A stretch of 51,820 nt of DNA from Pirellula sp. Lineage in GTDB: Bacteria > Planctomycetota > Planctomycetia > Pirellulales > Pirellulaceae. Positions 18,085 to 27,527 of the stretch are shown piece after piece. The notes beneath the pieces were generated by a model. The model saw only the letters and a program-made list of their open reading frames with translations, searched no databases and was not told where the DNA came from. How positions within the stretch are numbered: position 1 is the stretch's first letter; every line of letters begins with the position of its first letter. The position numbers and the translations under genes are program-made. Where the stretch lies: contig JAJTFB010000009.1 of assembly GCA_021300015.1 (NCBI GenBank), positions 1-51,820 of the forward strand, written 5' to 3'.

Positions 18085-18627
18085 TCAACTCTGGGATTGA
18101 CGATCCGGATTCATCGCGGCTCGCAGTTTCCCTAACGCTTGATGCAAGAGCACTCCTACATGAGAGACACTCAAGTCCATCACCTGTGCGATCTGCTTGT
18201 AGGAAAGACCTTGTCCTAACCTCAGAAGCACCGCCTCTTTCTCTAAAACCGGCAACCGACCGATGCTCGCTTCGAGCGACTCGCGCTGCTCCTTGGCTGC
18301 CATCGCGATCTGCGGATCGGCTTCCAACGATGCGATGCTCTCTGTCGCCAACTCATGTGATGAATGTGCCATGTGGGACTCCTGGCGATGGTGGTCCATC
18401 GCTATATTTCGACAAGTTTTGAACAACCAAGCATCGACATAGGACTCGACCTGCGCTCTCGAGGCCTTGCACAAGCGAAGAAACGCCTCCTGGACACAGT
18501 CCTGCGCCCGGTCGAAGTCGCCTCCGACAAGACGGCCGCAATAGGCAAGCAAAGGACGCTCAAGTCGGTCGAAAACCGATTTGAGCCATTCCGAATCGCT
18601 CTGGATGGAGTGTCCCTCTGATACCAC
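18085..18627 (-). CDS. ECF-family RNA polymerase sigma factor
   Basis: The 180-residue product shows sigma region 2 (FDRAQDCVQEAFLRLCKA, YVDAWLFKTCRNIAMDHHRQ) and region 4 (LPVLEKEAVLLRLGQGLSYK followed by QIAQVMDLSVSHVGVLLHQA, a helix-turn-helix). Length and layout fit the extracytoplasmic-function group, which has only regions 2 and 4. The start is a GTG at 18627. The gene is directly upstream of the membrane VWA protein with an anti-sigma-like N terminus, which suggests a sigma/regulator pair. The signal and the regulon are unknown; autoregulation from the 18628-18858 divergent region is likely but not shown. Confidence 0.92.
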   Translation of the reverse strand: MVSEGHSIQSDSEWLKSVFDRLERPLLAYCGRLVGGDFDRAQDCVQEAFLRLCKASRAQVESYVDAWLFKTCRNIAMDHHRQESHMAHSSHELATESIASLEADPQIAMAAKEQRESLEASIGRLPVLEKEAVLLRLGQGLSYKQIAQVMDLSVSHVGVLLHQALGKLRAAMNPDRQSQS

Positions 18628-18858
18628 AATGCAACCGTTACTCTGCTATTCAGTAAGGGCTCTGACTAGGCCCGTCGTCCCGTGCCGACACCCTATGAAC
18701 GCTCAGGAGCCCCTTTTCTTAGTCGATTTTCGAAATTTTCTTAAAGTCCCCCACTCTTCGCGAATCGGCGCAGGCTCGTTACCATGATCCCTGGACCGAA
18801 ATGCAACGTCTCTAACCACGAAACCCAAACACGAAACCCAAACCAATCCCACGAAACT

Positions 18859-19599
18859 ATGGAACCCAAAGCCCCTCAGGTCGCTATTGTAACCGGCGGT
18901 GCGACCGGTATCGGATTCGGAATTGCAGAAGCACTCGCCAAAGCAGGACTTCGAGTCGCCATCGGCTCTCGTCGCAATGATGTCGTCCAACAAGCAGCCT
19001 CGCAATTGCGAGCCTCCGGCAACCATGACGTCATCGGACTGCCCCTCGATGTGACCGACCGTACCAGTGTCCAAGACTTCGTCGACCAAGTGCGCAAGCA
19101 ATGGGACTCGATCGACGTCCTGGTCAATGCCGCAGGAGTGAACATCAAGAACCGTACGATCGGCCAAATGCGCCCTGAACAATGGGACGATGTCATGGCC
19201 ATCAATGCAACCGGTGCCTACAACATGATCTACGCGACGCTTCCTCAAATGCGCACGCGTCATAGCGGTACCATTATCAACATCTCGAGTGTCACTGGAA
19301 AAAGAGCGTTGGCTCTCGGCGGGGTCGCTTACGCCGCCAGCAAATTTGCAATGACGGCCCTCGGTACCTGCGTGGCCAACGAAGTCGGCGTCGAAGGGAT
19401 CCGCGTGACGAACATCTACCCCGGCGAAGTCGACACCCCCATCCTTGAACAACGCCCTGTTCCTGTATCCCAAGAGCAAAGGGAGTTGATTCTTCGTCCC
19501 AGCGACGTCGGCCAAGTCGTCGCGTCGATCATCGCGCTGCCGCCGCGTGTCCATATCCCCGAACTGGTCATCAAACCTGTCCATCAAGGATACGTCTAA
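18859..19599 (+). CDS. Short-chain dehydrogenase/reductase (SDR)
   Basis: From the ATG at 18859 the product has 246 residues, the usual classical SDR length. It carries the nucleotide-binding TGGATGIG motif, NAAGV, INISSVTG with the catalytic Ser, and YAASK with catalytic Tyr and Lys. An upstream in-frame ATG at 18784 would add 25 polar residues (NHETQTRNPNQSHE) of low complexity, so the later start is preferred, although neither has a clear ribosome site. The family covers NAD(P)-dependent oxidation or reduction of alcohols, sugars and 3-ketoacyl groups; the substrate cannot be told. It is preceded by the divergent sigma gene and followed by its own terminator hairpin. Confidence 0.9.
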   Translation: MEPKAPQVAIVTGGATGIGFGIAEALAKAGLRVAIGSRRNDVVQQAASQLRASGNHDVIGLPLDVTDRTSVQDFVDQVRKQWDSIDVLVNAAGVNIKNRTIGQMRPEQWDDVMAINATGAYNMIYATLPQMRTRHSGTIINISSVTGKRALALGGVAYAASKFAMTALGTCVANEVGVEGIRVTNIYPGEVDTPILEQRPVPVSQEQRELILRPSDVGQVVASIIALPPRVHIPELVIKPVHQGYV

Positions 19600-19634
19600 A
19601 GTCCTCTCCGAATTCTAACGACCTACCATCGCCC

Positions 19635-19661
19635 AAAACGCGCCGCAATGCGGCGCGTTTT
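19635..19661 (+). terminator. Terminator after the SDR gene
   Basis: AAAACGCGCCGC and GCGGCGCGTTTT form a perfect 12-base stem around the loop AAT, 35 bases after the SDR stop and just before the next gene on the same strand. The T tract forms the outer part of the stem. The core CGCAAT(G)CG echoes the hairpin at 15325-15353. Confidence 0.8.
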
Positions 19662-19677
19662 CGACTAGAATACGGCG

Positions 19678-22600
19678 GTGTTGCAAAAGCCAATTCTTTG
19701 GCCTCTAGGACTTCCACGCAATCAACCCTCCACGAATCAAGCTCTCATGATCCTCCCATCGCTTTTGAACCTCTCCGGGACTCTTGCGCACCGGCCCTGG
19801 GCCTGCTTGGCTTGGCTCCTGGTATGCTCGCTAAACCTAGCATGCTCGCTAAATCCTTGTGTTGCCCAAGACCAACTCTCGCAAGGAACCGTCCACTCCT
19901 TCAACCGCCAAGCGCTCAGCAAAACCTATTTCAGCGAAGGAGCCGGCGTCGGTGACCTCAACGCCGACGGAAAGCCGGACATCGTCTATGGCCCTTACTG
20001 GTTCGAAGGCCCCGAGTTCAAGGTTTCGCATGAAATCTACGAGCCTAAACCGCAACCGATGAACGCCTATGCAGACCACTTCTTTGCTTGGGTCCATGAT
20101 TTCAACGCCGACGGATTCAACGATGTGCTGACCGTCGGATTCCCAGGTACCCCAGCATTCGTCTACGAGAACCCAGGCAAGTCAATCGCATCCCATGGAC
20201 ACTGGACCAAGCACCAAGTCTTCGATTGGGTATCCAACGAATCTCCTGCCTTCACCGATATAACCGGCGACGGAAAACCAGAACTCGTCTGCACACGTGC
20301 CGGGATGTTTGGATACGCCGAGCCATCGGGTACGAACTTCGAAGCTTGGAAGTTTACTCGCATCTCCGAAGTCGTCGCGCACGAACGCTTCGGGCACGCG
20401 CTGGGCGTGGGTGACGTCGACTCAGACGGCCATCTCGATGTGATGGCCAACAACGGTTGGTTCAAGAACCCTGGCCCTGACAAGCAGGGTTTATGGGATT
20501 TTGAAGCGGTCCCGTTTTGCCCAGGCGGGGCCGATATGTTCGCTTACGATGTCGATGCAGATGGGCTCAACGATGTGATCACCAGTCTCGATGCCCATGG
20601 CTATGGGCTCGTGTGGTGGCAGCAACAAAAGGGAACAGAAGGCCAACGGCAATTCAAACGCCACTTGATCATGGGAAGCAAACCCTCCGAGAACCCCTAC
20701 GGAATCCATGTATCCGAACTCCACTCGGTCAAATTGGCCGATATCAATGGCGATGGACTCCAAGACATCGTCACCGGAAAAACCTATTGGTCCCATCATC
20801 GCCAAAGCGCCGACTGGGATGCTGGGGCCGTCGTCTATTGGTTCGAACTCCGCCGCTCTGAAAACGGAGTCGAGTGGATCCCACATCTAGCCGACGACTC
20901 GGCCGGAATCGGTCGTCAAATCGTCATTGCAGACGTCGATGGAAATCAATCGCCCGATATCGTCGTCGGCGGTATGCTCGGTTGCCATGTCCTGCGCCAC
21001 GAGCAAAAGCAACTCGATGGAATCGCTTACGCAGCCTCCCGGCCGAAACCTCGCCGCGAACTCAAAGAGGATCTCTCGGGCATCGAAGCGGCCGCACACA
21101 TGACCGTACCCGAAGGCTTTCACGTCCAACTCGCCGCAGGGGAACCCCAAGTCCACCAGCCGGTCGCCATGGCCTTTGACCACCGAGGACGACTGTGGGT
21201 CGCCGAAGCTTACACCTACCCCAAACGCGCTCCCGAAGGGCAGGGGATCGATCAGATCGTCATCCTCGAGGACACCGATCAAGACGGTGTTTTTGATTCC
21301 CGAAAACCCTTCATCGAAGGACTGAACCTCGTCAGCGGCCTAGAAGTCGGCTTCGGTGGCGTTTGGGTCGGCGCAGCTCCATACTTGATGTTTATCCCCG
21401 ATGCCGACGGTGACGATGTTCCCGACGGCAAACCTCAAATCCTCTTAGATGGATTCGGATACCAAGACACCCACGAGACGCTCAACGCGCTGAACTGGGG
21501 ACCCGATGGTTGGCTCTACGGATGCCACGGTGTTTTTACGCACAGCAAAGTCGGCAAGCCCGGGACCCCCGAGAACCAACGAACACCGATGAACGCCGCT
21601 GTCTGGAGATACCATCCGACCCAACACCGCTTCGAAGTCTTCGCCTGGGGAACCTCCAATCCATGGGGGGTCGATTTCAATGACCACGGCCAAGCCTTCA
21701 TCACAGCCTGCGTGATCCCGCACCTGTACCATGTCATCCAAGGAGCACACTACCAGCGTCAAGCCGGCGAGCATTTCAACCGTTACGCCTACTCGGACAT
21801 CAAAACCATCGCCGATCACCTGCACTACGCTGGAAGTATCGGCGACCACGCTTGGTGGGGCCACGAACCGGGCATTCAAGACGACACCTCCGATGCAGGA
21901 GGTGGACACGCCCACTGTGGTGCGATGATCTACCTCGGAGACAATTGGCCCGATCGGTATCGCAACCAGATCTTCTTCAACAACATCCATGGAAACCGGG
22001 TCAACATGGATCGGTTGGTTCGTGAAGGGAGCGGCTACGTCGGAAAACATGGCGACGATCTACTCATGTCCAACGACCGGTGGTTCCGCGGGATCAACCT
22101 GCGGACCGGTCCAGATGGCTCTGCCTATCTGATCGACTGGTACGATCGAAACGCATGCCACCGCGTCAATCCAGAAATCTGGGATCGTACCAACGGCCGT
22201 GTCTACAATATCGCTTACGGAGTCCCTCAACGCCAACAAGTCGACTTGTCCAAACTATCCGACGAGGACTTAGCCGAACTGGCTTGGCATAAGAACGATT
22301 GGTTCGTTCGGGTCTCTCGCCGACTCCTTCAGCAACGAGCCGCTGCGGGAAAAATGGACACCGCTGGAGTCCAAAGCCAGATCGACAAGCTTCTTTTAAG
22401 CGATCAAGAAACGCGAGTCCTGCGCGGAATTTGGTTGGCTCACGCAACAGGCCTGCTCGACGACACAAAACTCCAATCCCTCTTGAGCCATCCCTCCCCC
22501 TACGCCGTCGCCTGGGCTATCCAGTTGCTCTGTGAGGACAAACAAGTCCCTCCAAAGGCTCTTGAACTCTTCGCGGAACTTGCAGCGAGCAAGCAATCCG

Positions 22601-24435
22601 ACCCCATCGTCCGATTGTATCTAGCCTCAGCAATCAACCGACTGGATCCTCAAGAGCGCTGGGGAATCGCCCAAGGACTCGTGGATCACCAAGCGGACGC
22701 CAAGGACAAAAACATTCCCCTAGTGGCTTGGTACGGCATCGAACCGTTGGTGGCTCTGGACCCCAAGCGGGCCTTGGAATTGGCCAGCAACAGCAAGATC
22801 GAACAGATCGAACAGTACATCGTTCGAAGGGCCGCCTCGGACCCTCAAGGCCTCGAAGCACTCGTTGCCGAGTTGGTCAACTGGCCTGCCCCAAAGCAAG
22901 CCGATACCCTCGAGCAAATCCTCCAATCGATGGAAGGGCGCGTCAATGTACCCCAACCCATGAATTGGAAAGATGCCTACGTGCGACTCGCCAAAGCCGA
23001 CTCGCCAGAGATCCAGGAACTTGCTCTCCGCGCTGCGGTCGCTTTCGGTGACCAACGCGCCTTTCCTCAACTCCGCGAACGACTCGTAGACAAATCCAGA
23101 CCTCTGGAGCAACGCAAGCAGGCCCTGGATATTCTCGTCAAAGGACGCGACAAAGAACTCGCACCGAGCCTCTATGCCGTCTTGGATACCGAAGCCCTCC
23201 AGTCTTCTGCCATCCGAGCCCTTTCGGCCGTGGCCGATACAAACACCCCCGATACACTGCTCGGACTCTACACCCAATTCAATAAAACGGCTCGCGAAGA
23301 TGCGATCGCAACGCTCGTTTCTCGGGCACCTTTCGCCGAAAAACTCCTCAACGCAGTCGATTCCGGAAAAATCGCAAGATCCGATATCCACGCTTTCCAT
23401 GTACGCCAAATGGTCAGCCTCAACGACAAGCCCCTGGTCGATCGAATCAACCAATCCTGGGGCAAAGTCGGGACCTCCTCCGAAGAACAAAAACAAGCGA
23501 TCGAAAAATACAAATCGCAACTCCCAAAAAATGTTCTTGCTAAAGCCGATCTGAGCCAAGGCCGCTTGCTGTTCAATAAGCACTGCATGGCATGCCATCA
23601 ACTCTTCGGCGAGGGCCAAAAAGTCGGCCCCGATCTGACTGGCTCGAACCGGGCGGACCTGAACTACATTCTCGAAAACCTCGTTGCCCCCAACGCGGTC
23701 GTCGGCAAAGACTATCAAATGACGCTCCTGCAACTCAACGATGGACGGGTCCTCTCTGGATTGATCACCAAAGAAACCGATAGCGCACTGACGCTCAAAA
23801 CCATCAATGATCTCGTCGTCGTCCCCAAAGACGAAATCGATCAGCGCAAACTCTCGGAACTCTCGCTCATGCCCAACGGCCTGCTCGAACAAATGCAACC
23901 CGAGGAAATCCGCGATATCATCGGGTACCTGGCCAGCCCAACCCAAGCCCCCTTGCGCGGTCCCCGACCTGATTTCACCCCCCAAGGAACCGTGCCCGGA
24001 GCGATCGAAGCCGAAACGATGAAGGTCCTTCAGAAGTCCAGGGGAATCACCCAGGGCCAAGACATGCGAGCTTTCCCCAAAGATCGTTGGAGCTCCAATA
24101 ACCACCTCTGGTGGACCGGAGCACAGCCCAACGACTCCCTGAGCCTAGAATTCGAAATCCCCAAAGAAGGTAAGTTCGAACCCCAAATCGTCCTGACCAA
24201 AGCCCGCGACTATGCCATCATCCAACTGCTCGTCGATGATGTCCCCCTCGGCGATCCCATCGACGGTTTCAACGCACCGGAAGTCATCACCACCGGCATC
24301 GTCAAACTACCCGCCAGGGAATGGACCCAGGGCAAGCACACCCTCAAGATCCAGATCCTCGGCAAGAACGCCGATGCCGTCCCGGGCTACATGGTCGGCA
24401 TCGACTTTCTGCGATTCCTGCCCGTTGGATACTGA
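19678..24435 (+). CDS. PVC-type heme-binding protein: FG-GAP, dehydrogenase-like propeller, HEAT-like and cytochrome domains
   Basis: The product is up to 1585 residues. The start is a GTG at 19678 or, more likely, the ATG at 19747, which puts a signal peptide (ACLAWLLVCSLNLACSLNPC) at the N terminus. Residues about 50-440 hold FG-GAP/VCBS repeats (GDLNADGKPDIVYG, GDVDSDGHLDVMANNG). Residues about 460-850 resemble the PVC membrane-bound dehydrogenase domain (RLWVAEAYTYPKRAPEGQG, LNWGPDGWLYGCHG). A helical HEAT-like region follows. The heme domain has CMACH at 1303-1307 and VGPDLTGSNR. The last 145 residues look like a carbohydrate-binding or jelly-roll module (LWWTGAQPNDSLSLEFEIP). This is a single-heme exported redox protein, probably oxidising a sugar; the substrate is unknown. 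Confidence 0.87.
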   Translation: MLQKPILWPLGLPRNQPSTNQALMILPSLLNLSGTLAHRPWACLAWLLVCSLNLACSLNPCVAQDQLSQGTVHSFNRQALSKTYFSEGAGVGDLNADGKPDIVYGPYWFEGPEFKVSHEIYEPKPQPMNAYADHFFAWVHDFNADGFNDVLTVGFPGTPAFVYENPGKSIASHGHWTKHQVFDWVSNESPAFTDITGDGKPELVCTRAGMFGYAEPSGTNFEAWKFTRISEVVAHERFGHALGVGDVDSDGHLDVMANNGWFKNPGPDKQGLWDFEAVPFCPGGADMFAYDVDADGLNDVITSLDAHGYGLVWWQQQKGTEGQRQFKRHLIMGSKPSENPYGIHVSELHSVKLADINGDGLQDIVTGKTYWSHHRQSADWDAGAVVYWFELRRSENGVEWIPHLADDSAGIGRQIVIADVDGNQSPDIVVGGMLGCHVLRHEQKQLDGIAYAASRPKPRRELKEDLSGIEAAAHMTVPEGFHVQLAAGEPQVHQPVAMAFDHRGRLWVAEAYTYPKRAPEGQGIDQIVILEDTDQDGVFDSRKPFIEGLNLVSGLEVGFGGVWVGAAPYLMFIPDADGDDVPDGKPQILLDGFGYQDTHETLNALNWGPDGWLYGCHGVFTHSKVGKPGTPENQRTPMNAAVWRYHPTQHRFEVFAWGTSNPWGVDFNDHGQAFITACVIPHLYHVIQGAHYQRQAGEHFNRYAYSDIKTIADHLHYAGSIGDHAWWGHEPGIQDDTSDAGGGHAHCGAMIYLGDNWPDRYRNQIFFNNIHGNRVNMDRLVREGSGYVGKHGDDLLMSNDRWFRGINLRTGPDGSAYLIDWYDRNACHRVNPEIWDRTNGRVYNIAYGVPQRQQVDLSKLSDEDLAELAWHKNDWFVRVSRRLLQQRAAAGKMDTAGVQSQIDKLLLSDQETRVLRGIWLAHATGLLDDTKLQSLLSHPSPYAVAWAIQLLCEDKQVPPKALELFAELAASKQSDPIVRLYLASAINRLDPQERWGIAQGLVDHQADAKDKNIPLVAWYGIEPLVALDPKRALELASNSKIEQIEQYIVRRAASDPQGLEALVAELVNWPAPKQADTLEQILQSMEGRVNVPQPMNWKDAYVRLAKADSPEIQELALRAAVAFGDQRAFPQLRERLVDKSRPLEQRKQALDILVKGRDKELAPSLYAVLDTEALQSSAIRALSAVADTNTPDTLLGLYTQFNKTAREDAIATLVSRAPFAEKLLNAVDSGKIARSDIHAFHVRQMVSLNDKPLVDRINQSWGKVGTSSEEQKQAIEKYKSQLPKNVLAKADLSQGRLLFNKHCMACHQLFGEGQKVGPDLTGSNRADLNYILENLVAPNAVVGKDYQMTLLQLNDGRVLSGLITKETDSALTLKTINDLVVVPKDEIDQRKLSELSLMPNGLLEQMQPEEIRDIIGYLASPTQAPLRGPRPDFTPQGTVPGAIEAETMKVLQKSRGITQGQDMRAFPKDRWSSNNHLWWTGAQPNDSLSLEFEIPKEGKFEPQIVLTKARDYAIIQLLVDDVPLGDPIDGFNAPEVITTGIVKLPAREWTQGKHTLKIQILGKNADAVPGYMVGIDFLRFLPVGY

Positions 24436-24447
24436 GCCAACAGAAGC

Positions 24448-24939
24448 CTAAATCAAAACCGGTTTTTGAAGCTTGCGCCGAATCGGAACCCATTGGCCCA
24501 CATGCATCATCGTGTGGGCCACCAGGACTACGGCCAAACTGCCGATCGTCGGGAACTTGCCCCTCCAAGCCTCCGGACTCGGTTGGTCAAGGTCCGCTTC
24601 GCTCAAACGATCGATCGCCGCAAAGATCGCATCGTCGAGCTTGCTGAATAGCGCCACGTACTGATCCTTGGTCAAAAAATCCTTAGGATCGTCACTGCCA
24701 CTATTCGACTTGCCATGCTTTTGATCAAAGCCCTCGGGCAAGCTCGGAGCCGCATCGGGCAAGACCGCATTGAGGATGCTGGTATTCGAACTGATCAAGT
24801 GCCCGAGTTGCCAAGCGATGTGGTTGCAACCTGGACCGGGACGAAGCATCAACTCCTCATCGGTCAAATCGCTGACATAGCTCGAATAGACCCTCTGCGA
24901 CATCTTCAACGATGCCTTCAATACTTCTTGAGCTCTCAT
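24448..24939 (-). CDS. DinB-superfamily protein
   Basis: The 163-residue product has the four-helix DinB/YfiT pattern. Three histidines are placed as in the metal-binding triad of the superfamily: H47 in CNHIAWQLGHL, and H143 and H147 in AHTMMHVGQW. Many members act as metal-dependent, thiol-dependent transferases, but most bacterial paralogues have no assigned reaction. The product is cytoplasmic, with no signal peptide. The gene is convergent with the large heme-protein gene, 12 bases away. The family call is firm; the function is open. Confidence 0.85.
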   Translation of the reverse strand: MRAQEVLKASLKMSQRVYSSYVSDLTDEELMLRPGPGCNHIAWQLGHLISSNTSILNAVLPDAAPSLPEGFDQKHGKSNSGSDDPKDFLTKDQYVALFSKLDDAIFAAIDRLSEADLDQPSPEAWRGKFPTIGSLAVVLVAHTMMHVGQWVPIRRKLQKPVLI

Positions 24940-25284
24940 TTCTTCCCTCTTCTGAATATCTCTTTGTGAGACTGGTCAAAATACACAAGATACAACGATG
25001 GGGATTCTAACCGCTTGCCTTGCCTTTGGAAAACGGCTCCCTAGGATTACAAAACACGCGGCAAGTTTTTGAAAAAACGGACAAAGCAATCTCAGTGTTG
25101 CTAGCAATCAACCCGAGCGTTGAGGGCCTTTTTGTCAGTGCTTTTGAGAAAAACCGCGTCTTTAGGAGTCTTATATCCAGGATGGAACGTCAGTTGCTAC
25201 TCCCTTTGGCTAGTCCCACTTTCTAGCTGTTCTCAGGCACCCAACGGTTGCTTGAAGTGACAGAATTCCACGGAGGTAAGAATA
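24940..25284. other. Intergenic region upstream of an unknown secreted-protein gene
   Basis: This 345-base stretch separates the DinB gene (minus) from the plus-strand gene at 25285, so both promoters should lie here. A 68-codon open frame with a TTG start at 25020 is present but has no ribosome site and no recognisable family, and I do not call it. A ribosome site (GGAGGT, 25272-25277) belongs to the next gene. Confidence 0.4.
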
Positions 25285-26436
25285 ATGCTCGTTCTTTTCA
25301 CATGCTACATGCTGCTCCATGCGATCCGAGGACGATCGCAGTTGCTAGCGGTCCTGCTGGGAACCGTTCTCGGAACCCATGCGGCAGGCCAAGTCACCTT
25401 TGATGTCAATGCGTCGGCTGCAGTCCGCCCCCTTTGTGCTCACACGGCTTTCTCGCGAGCACCCAACTCCAGGCTCGTGGCCGTCGAACTCGATGTCTCG
25501 ACATTCTTCCAGCCAGGCACAGAACAGACGATCAAAGAGGTCATGGTCCAAGCCGTCTGTCGCAGAGAAGAAGTCGTCGTCGTCGACTATTCCCCTCGTA
25601 CTGAACTGCATTCAGACATCGATGGTCCCCTCCAAGTGATGCAAGAAAAGGACCAGACTCGCGATGCGAACCTCCAAGGCTTTGGGGCTTACCCAGCCAT
25701 CGGTGGACTATCGGGAGCTTGGAACCAATCCGATTACCAAACCCAAAGCGTTCAATTCCTCCAAAGGCCAGCCAGGGAACTGACCGTCGCCTCTGGAACC
25801 ATCCAACGCCAACGGGGTGTTTACTTCAAATTGCGACCCAACAGCCAGACGACCCTCGAAGGCTCTCGAACCCTGGGGATCCTACTGAGCGTTCCAGAGA
25901 ATTGGCGCGCGGACCTGATGGATGTGACACTCCAAGCCGTCGGTATGGAACCCCCTCATTTCCGTCGCGAATCGGTGATCGCACGGCAATCGCTTGTCGT
26001 CGCTCTGTACCAAGAAAACGATACGGTCGCCTCGCAAGCCGCCGCCGAGTACGTACGGCAACAAGCGAATCTTATCCGCTCGGTCAAACTCTACTCCAAA
26101 ACGATCCAACAACGAAACTTTCCGACGCCGTTCCATAAGCTTGGAGCCAAACTCGAATTGTACGAACCAGATGTTCCCGACGATTGGCTCGAGTCGATCG
26201 TCTATAAACCAGGTGCGTTCCATCACACCCGACTCTCGGCACTGCCGGTCGATGTCCGCGTGGCGATCATGAATTTCCAAGACCAGAAAGTTCGCATGGA
26301 AACGCTCTCGGGTGCTCAGCCACGAATCGGCTCAGGATTGCACTCTAGACCCACCAATCCTGCCAATCCATCAAGCACTTCGCAGTCCTATACGCTCGGT
26401 TATCGACCCGGAGTCCAAGGATCGAGCAACCGCTAG
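25285..26436 (+). CDS. Unrecognised secreted protein
   Basis: The 383-residue product starts at an ATG with a textbook GGAGGT ribosome site seven bases upstream. An N-terminal hydrophobic region (residues about 3-35, ending THAAGQ) is probably a signal peptide. The mature part has alternating beta-like segments (VDVSTFFQPGTEQTIKEVMV, VVVDYSPRTEL, VYFKLRPNSQTTLEG) and a Ser/Asn-rich C-terminal tail. I do not recognise the family. The stop codon shares the palindrome CTAG (26433-26436) with the stop of the convergent EpmB gene, so the two genes overlap by four bases. It is a plausible planctomycete-specific envelope protein. Confidence 0.72.
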   Translation: MLVLFTCYMLLHAIRGRSQLLAVLLGTVLGTHAAGQVTFDVNASAAVRPLCAHTAFSRAPNSRLVAVELDVSTFFQPGTEQTIKEVMVQAVCRREEVVVVDYSPRTELHSDIDGPLQVMQEKDQTRDANLQGFGAYPAIGGLSGAWNQSDYQTQSVQFLQRPARELTVASGTIQRQRGVYFKLRPNSQTTLEGSRTLGILLSVPENWRADLMDVTLQAVGMEPPHFRRESVIARQSLVVALYQENDTVASQAAAEYVRQQANLIRSVKLYSKTIQQRNFPTPFHKLGAKLELYEPDVPDDWLESIVYKPGAFHHTRLSALPVDVRVAIMNFQDQKVRMETLSGAQPRIGSGLHSRPTNPANPSSTSQSYTLGYRPGVQGSSNR

Positions 26437-27527
26437 AGGATCACCGTCTTGCTGGCTTCTCCGGCGATCTCCCTGACAAACCTCGGAGTCGCATAGCCGG
26501 ACAACTCCGTACGCAATCGAGCGACGATCGATTCACCGAGTTGCTCGTCGCACTCAAAGTGGGCTGTACCGGCCACACGGTCTAGTTGGTGCAAGTAATA
26601 AGGCACGACACCTGCATCGGCCAAGCCTTTGCACAAATCGCGTTGAGACTCAAACGTATCGTTGACTCCTCGAAGCAGTACCGCTTGATTGAGCAAAATC
26701 GCACCCGAGCGGCGAAGACGCTGGCAAACCTCGACCAACGGACCATCGATCTCACGCGCATGGTTCACATGCAAAACGATCCACACCGGTTTGCCCTCCG
26801 GACCGAAGGCAATCGCTTCGAGGCGTTCGAGAAAATCCGAATCGATCCTGCTTGGAATCATCACCGGAAATCGGGTGTGGATTCGGACTCGCGAAACATG
26901 CGATAGGCTCGCAACGCGCCCGAGCAACCCAAAAAGCTTGGCATTCCCGAGCGAGAGTGGATCTCCACCCGAGAGGATCACTTCATCGATCTGAGGGTTT
27001 TTCTCAAGGTATCTCAGCGACTCATCCCACTGAGCCAGACTCGCCGGAGAATCTTCGTAGGGGTAATGACGGCGAAAGCAGTACCTGCAATGCACGGCAC
27101 ACAAGCCCGTTGCAATCAGCAGAGCTCTCGATTGGTACTTGTGGAGAATCCCAGGCAGACGCGCCGAGGGACCGTCACCTACCGCATCCAGACCGAATCC
27201 ATCGACCTGCAAGTTCTCCTCGGCCCGGGGTAAGACCTGCGCGAGCAATGGATCCCTCGGGTTCCCAACCTCCATCCGCTGGACGTACTCGCGTGGAACC
27301 AAAAGAGGGAAACTAGATGTCGCATCGAGACCCGGCAATTCCTCCCTACTCAAACCCAGCATGCCGAGCAACTCATCCAAAGAGCGAACCGCTTGGCGAA
27401 GCGATGTTTGCCAAGTCGCAACGGGTTGTGCTGCAGGTCCTGCAGGTCCTGCGTCCGCCGCAGGTCCAGGTGACCGATCAAATTCCATCGGAGATATCCG
27501 CTTGCTTGAGCCTCGGAGAGTACTCAT
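26433..27527 (-). CDS. epmB: EpmB-type radical SAM lysine 2,3-aminomutase
   Basis: The 364-residue product contains the radical SAM motif CAVHCRYC (Cys143, 147 and 150) that ligates the iron-sulphur cluster, followed by FRRHYPY. EVILSGGDPLSL, RIHTRFPVMIPSR and VNHAREI are all typical of the KamA/EpmB family, and the C terminus ARFVREI-like PRFVREIAGEASKT carries the Lys that holds pyridoxal phosphate. EpmB converts lysine to (R)-beta-lysine for attachment to elongation factor P. The start is the ATG at 27527 or 27488; both overlap the upstream membrane-protein gene, so the two are co-translated. No EpmA or EF-P gene is in the window, so a wider lysine-mutase role is possible. The N-terminal Ala/Gly/Pro-rich stretch comes from a short GCAGGTCCT repeat. 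Confidence 0.87.
   Translation of the reverse strand: MSTLRGSSKRISPMEFDRSPGPAADAGPAGPAAQPVATWQTSLRQAVRSLDELLGMLGLSREELPGLDATSSFPLLVPREYVQRMEVGNPRDPLLAQVLPRAEENLQVDGFGLDAVGDGPSARLPGILHKYQSRALLIATGLCAVHCRYCFRRHYPYEDSPASLAQWDESLRYLEKNPQIDEVILSGGDPLSLGNAKLFGLLGRVASLSHVSRVRIHTRFPVMIPSRIDSDFLERLEAIAFGPEGKPVWIVLHVNHAREIDGPLVEVCQRLRRSGAILLNQAVLLRGVNDTFESQRDLCKGLADAGVVPYYLHQLDRVAGTAHFECDEQLGESIVARLRTELSGYATPRFVREIAGEASKTVIL

Noticed and set aside
22720..24105. 461-codon minus-strand open frame inside the heme-protein gene
   Set aside because: Antisense to the HEAT-like and cytochrome domains; no family match or ribosome site.
25020..25226. 68-codon plus-strand frame with a TTG start
   Set aside because: No ribosome site, no recognised family, and it lies in the divergent promoter region.
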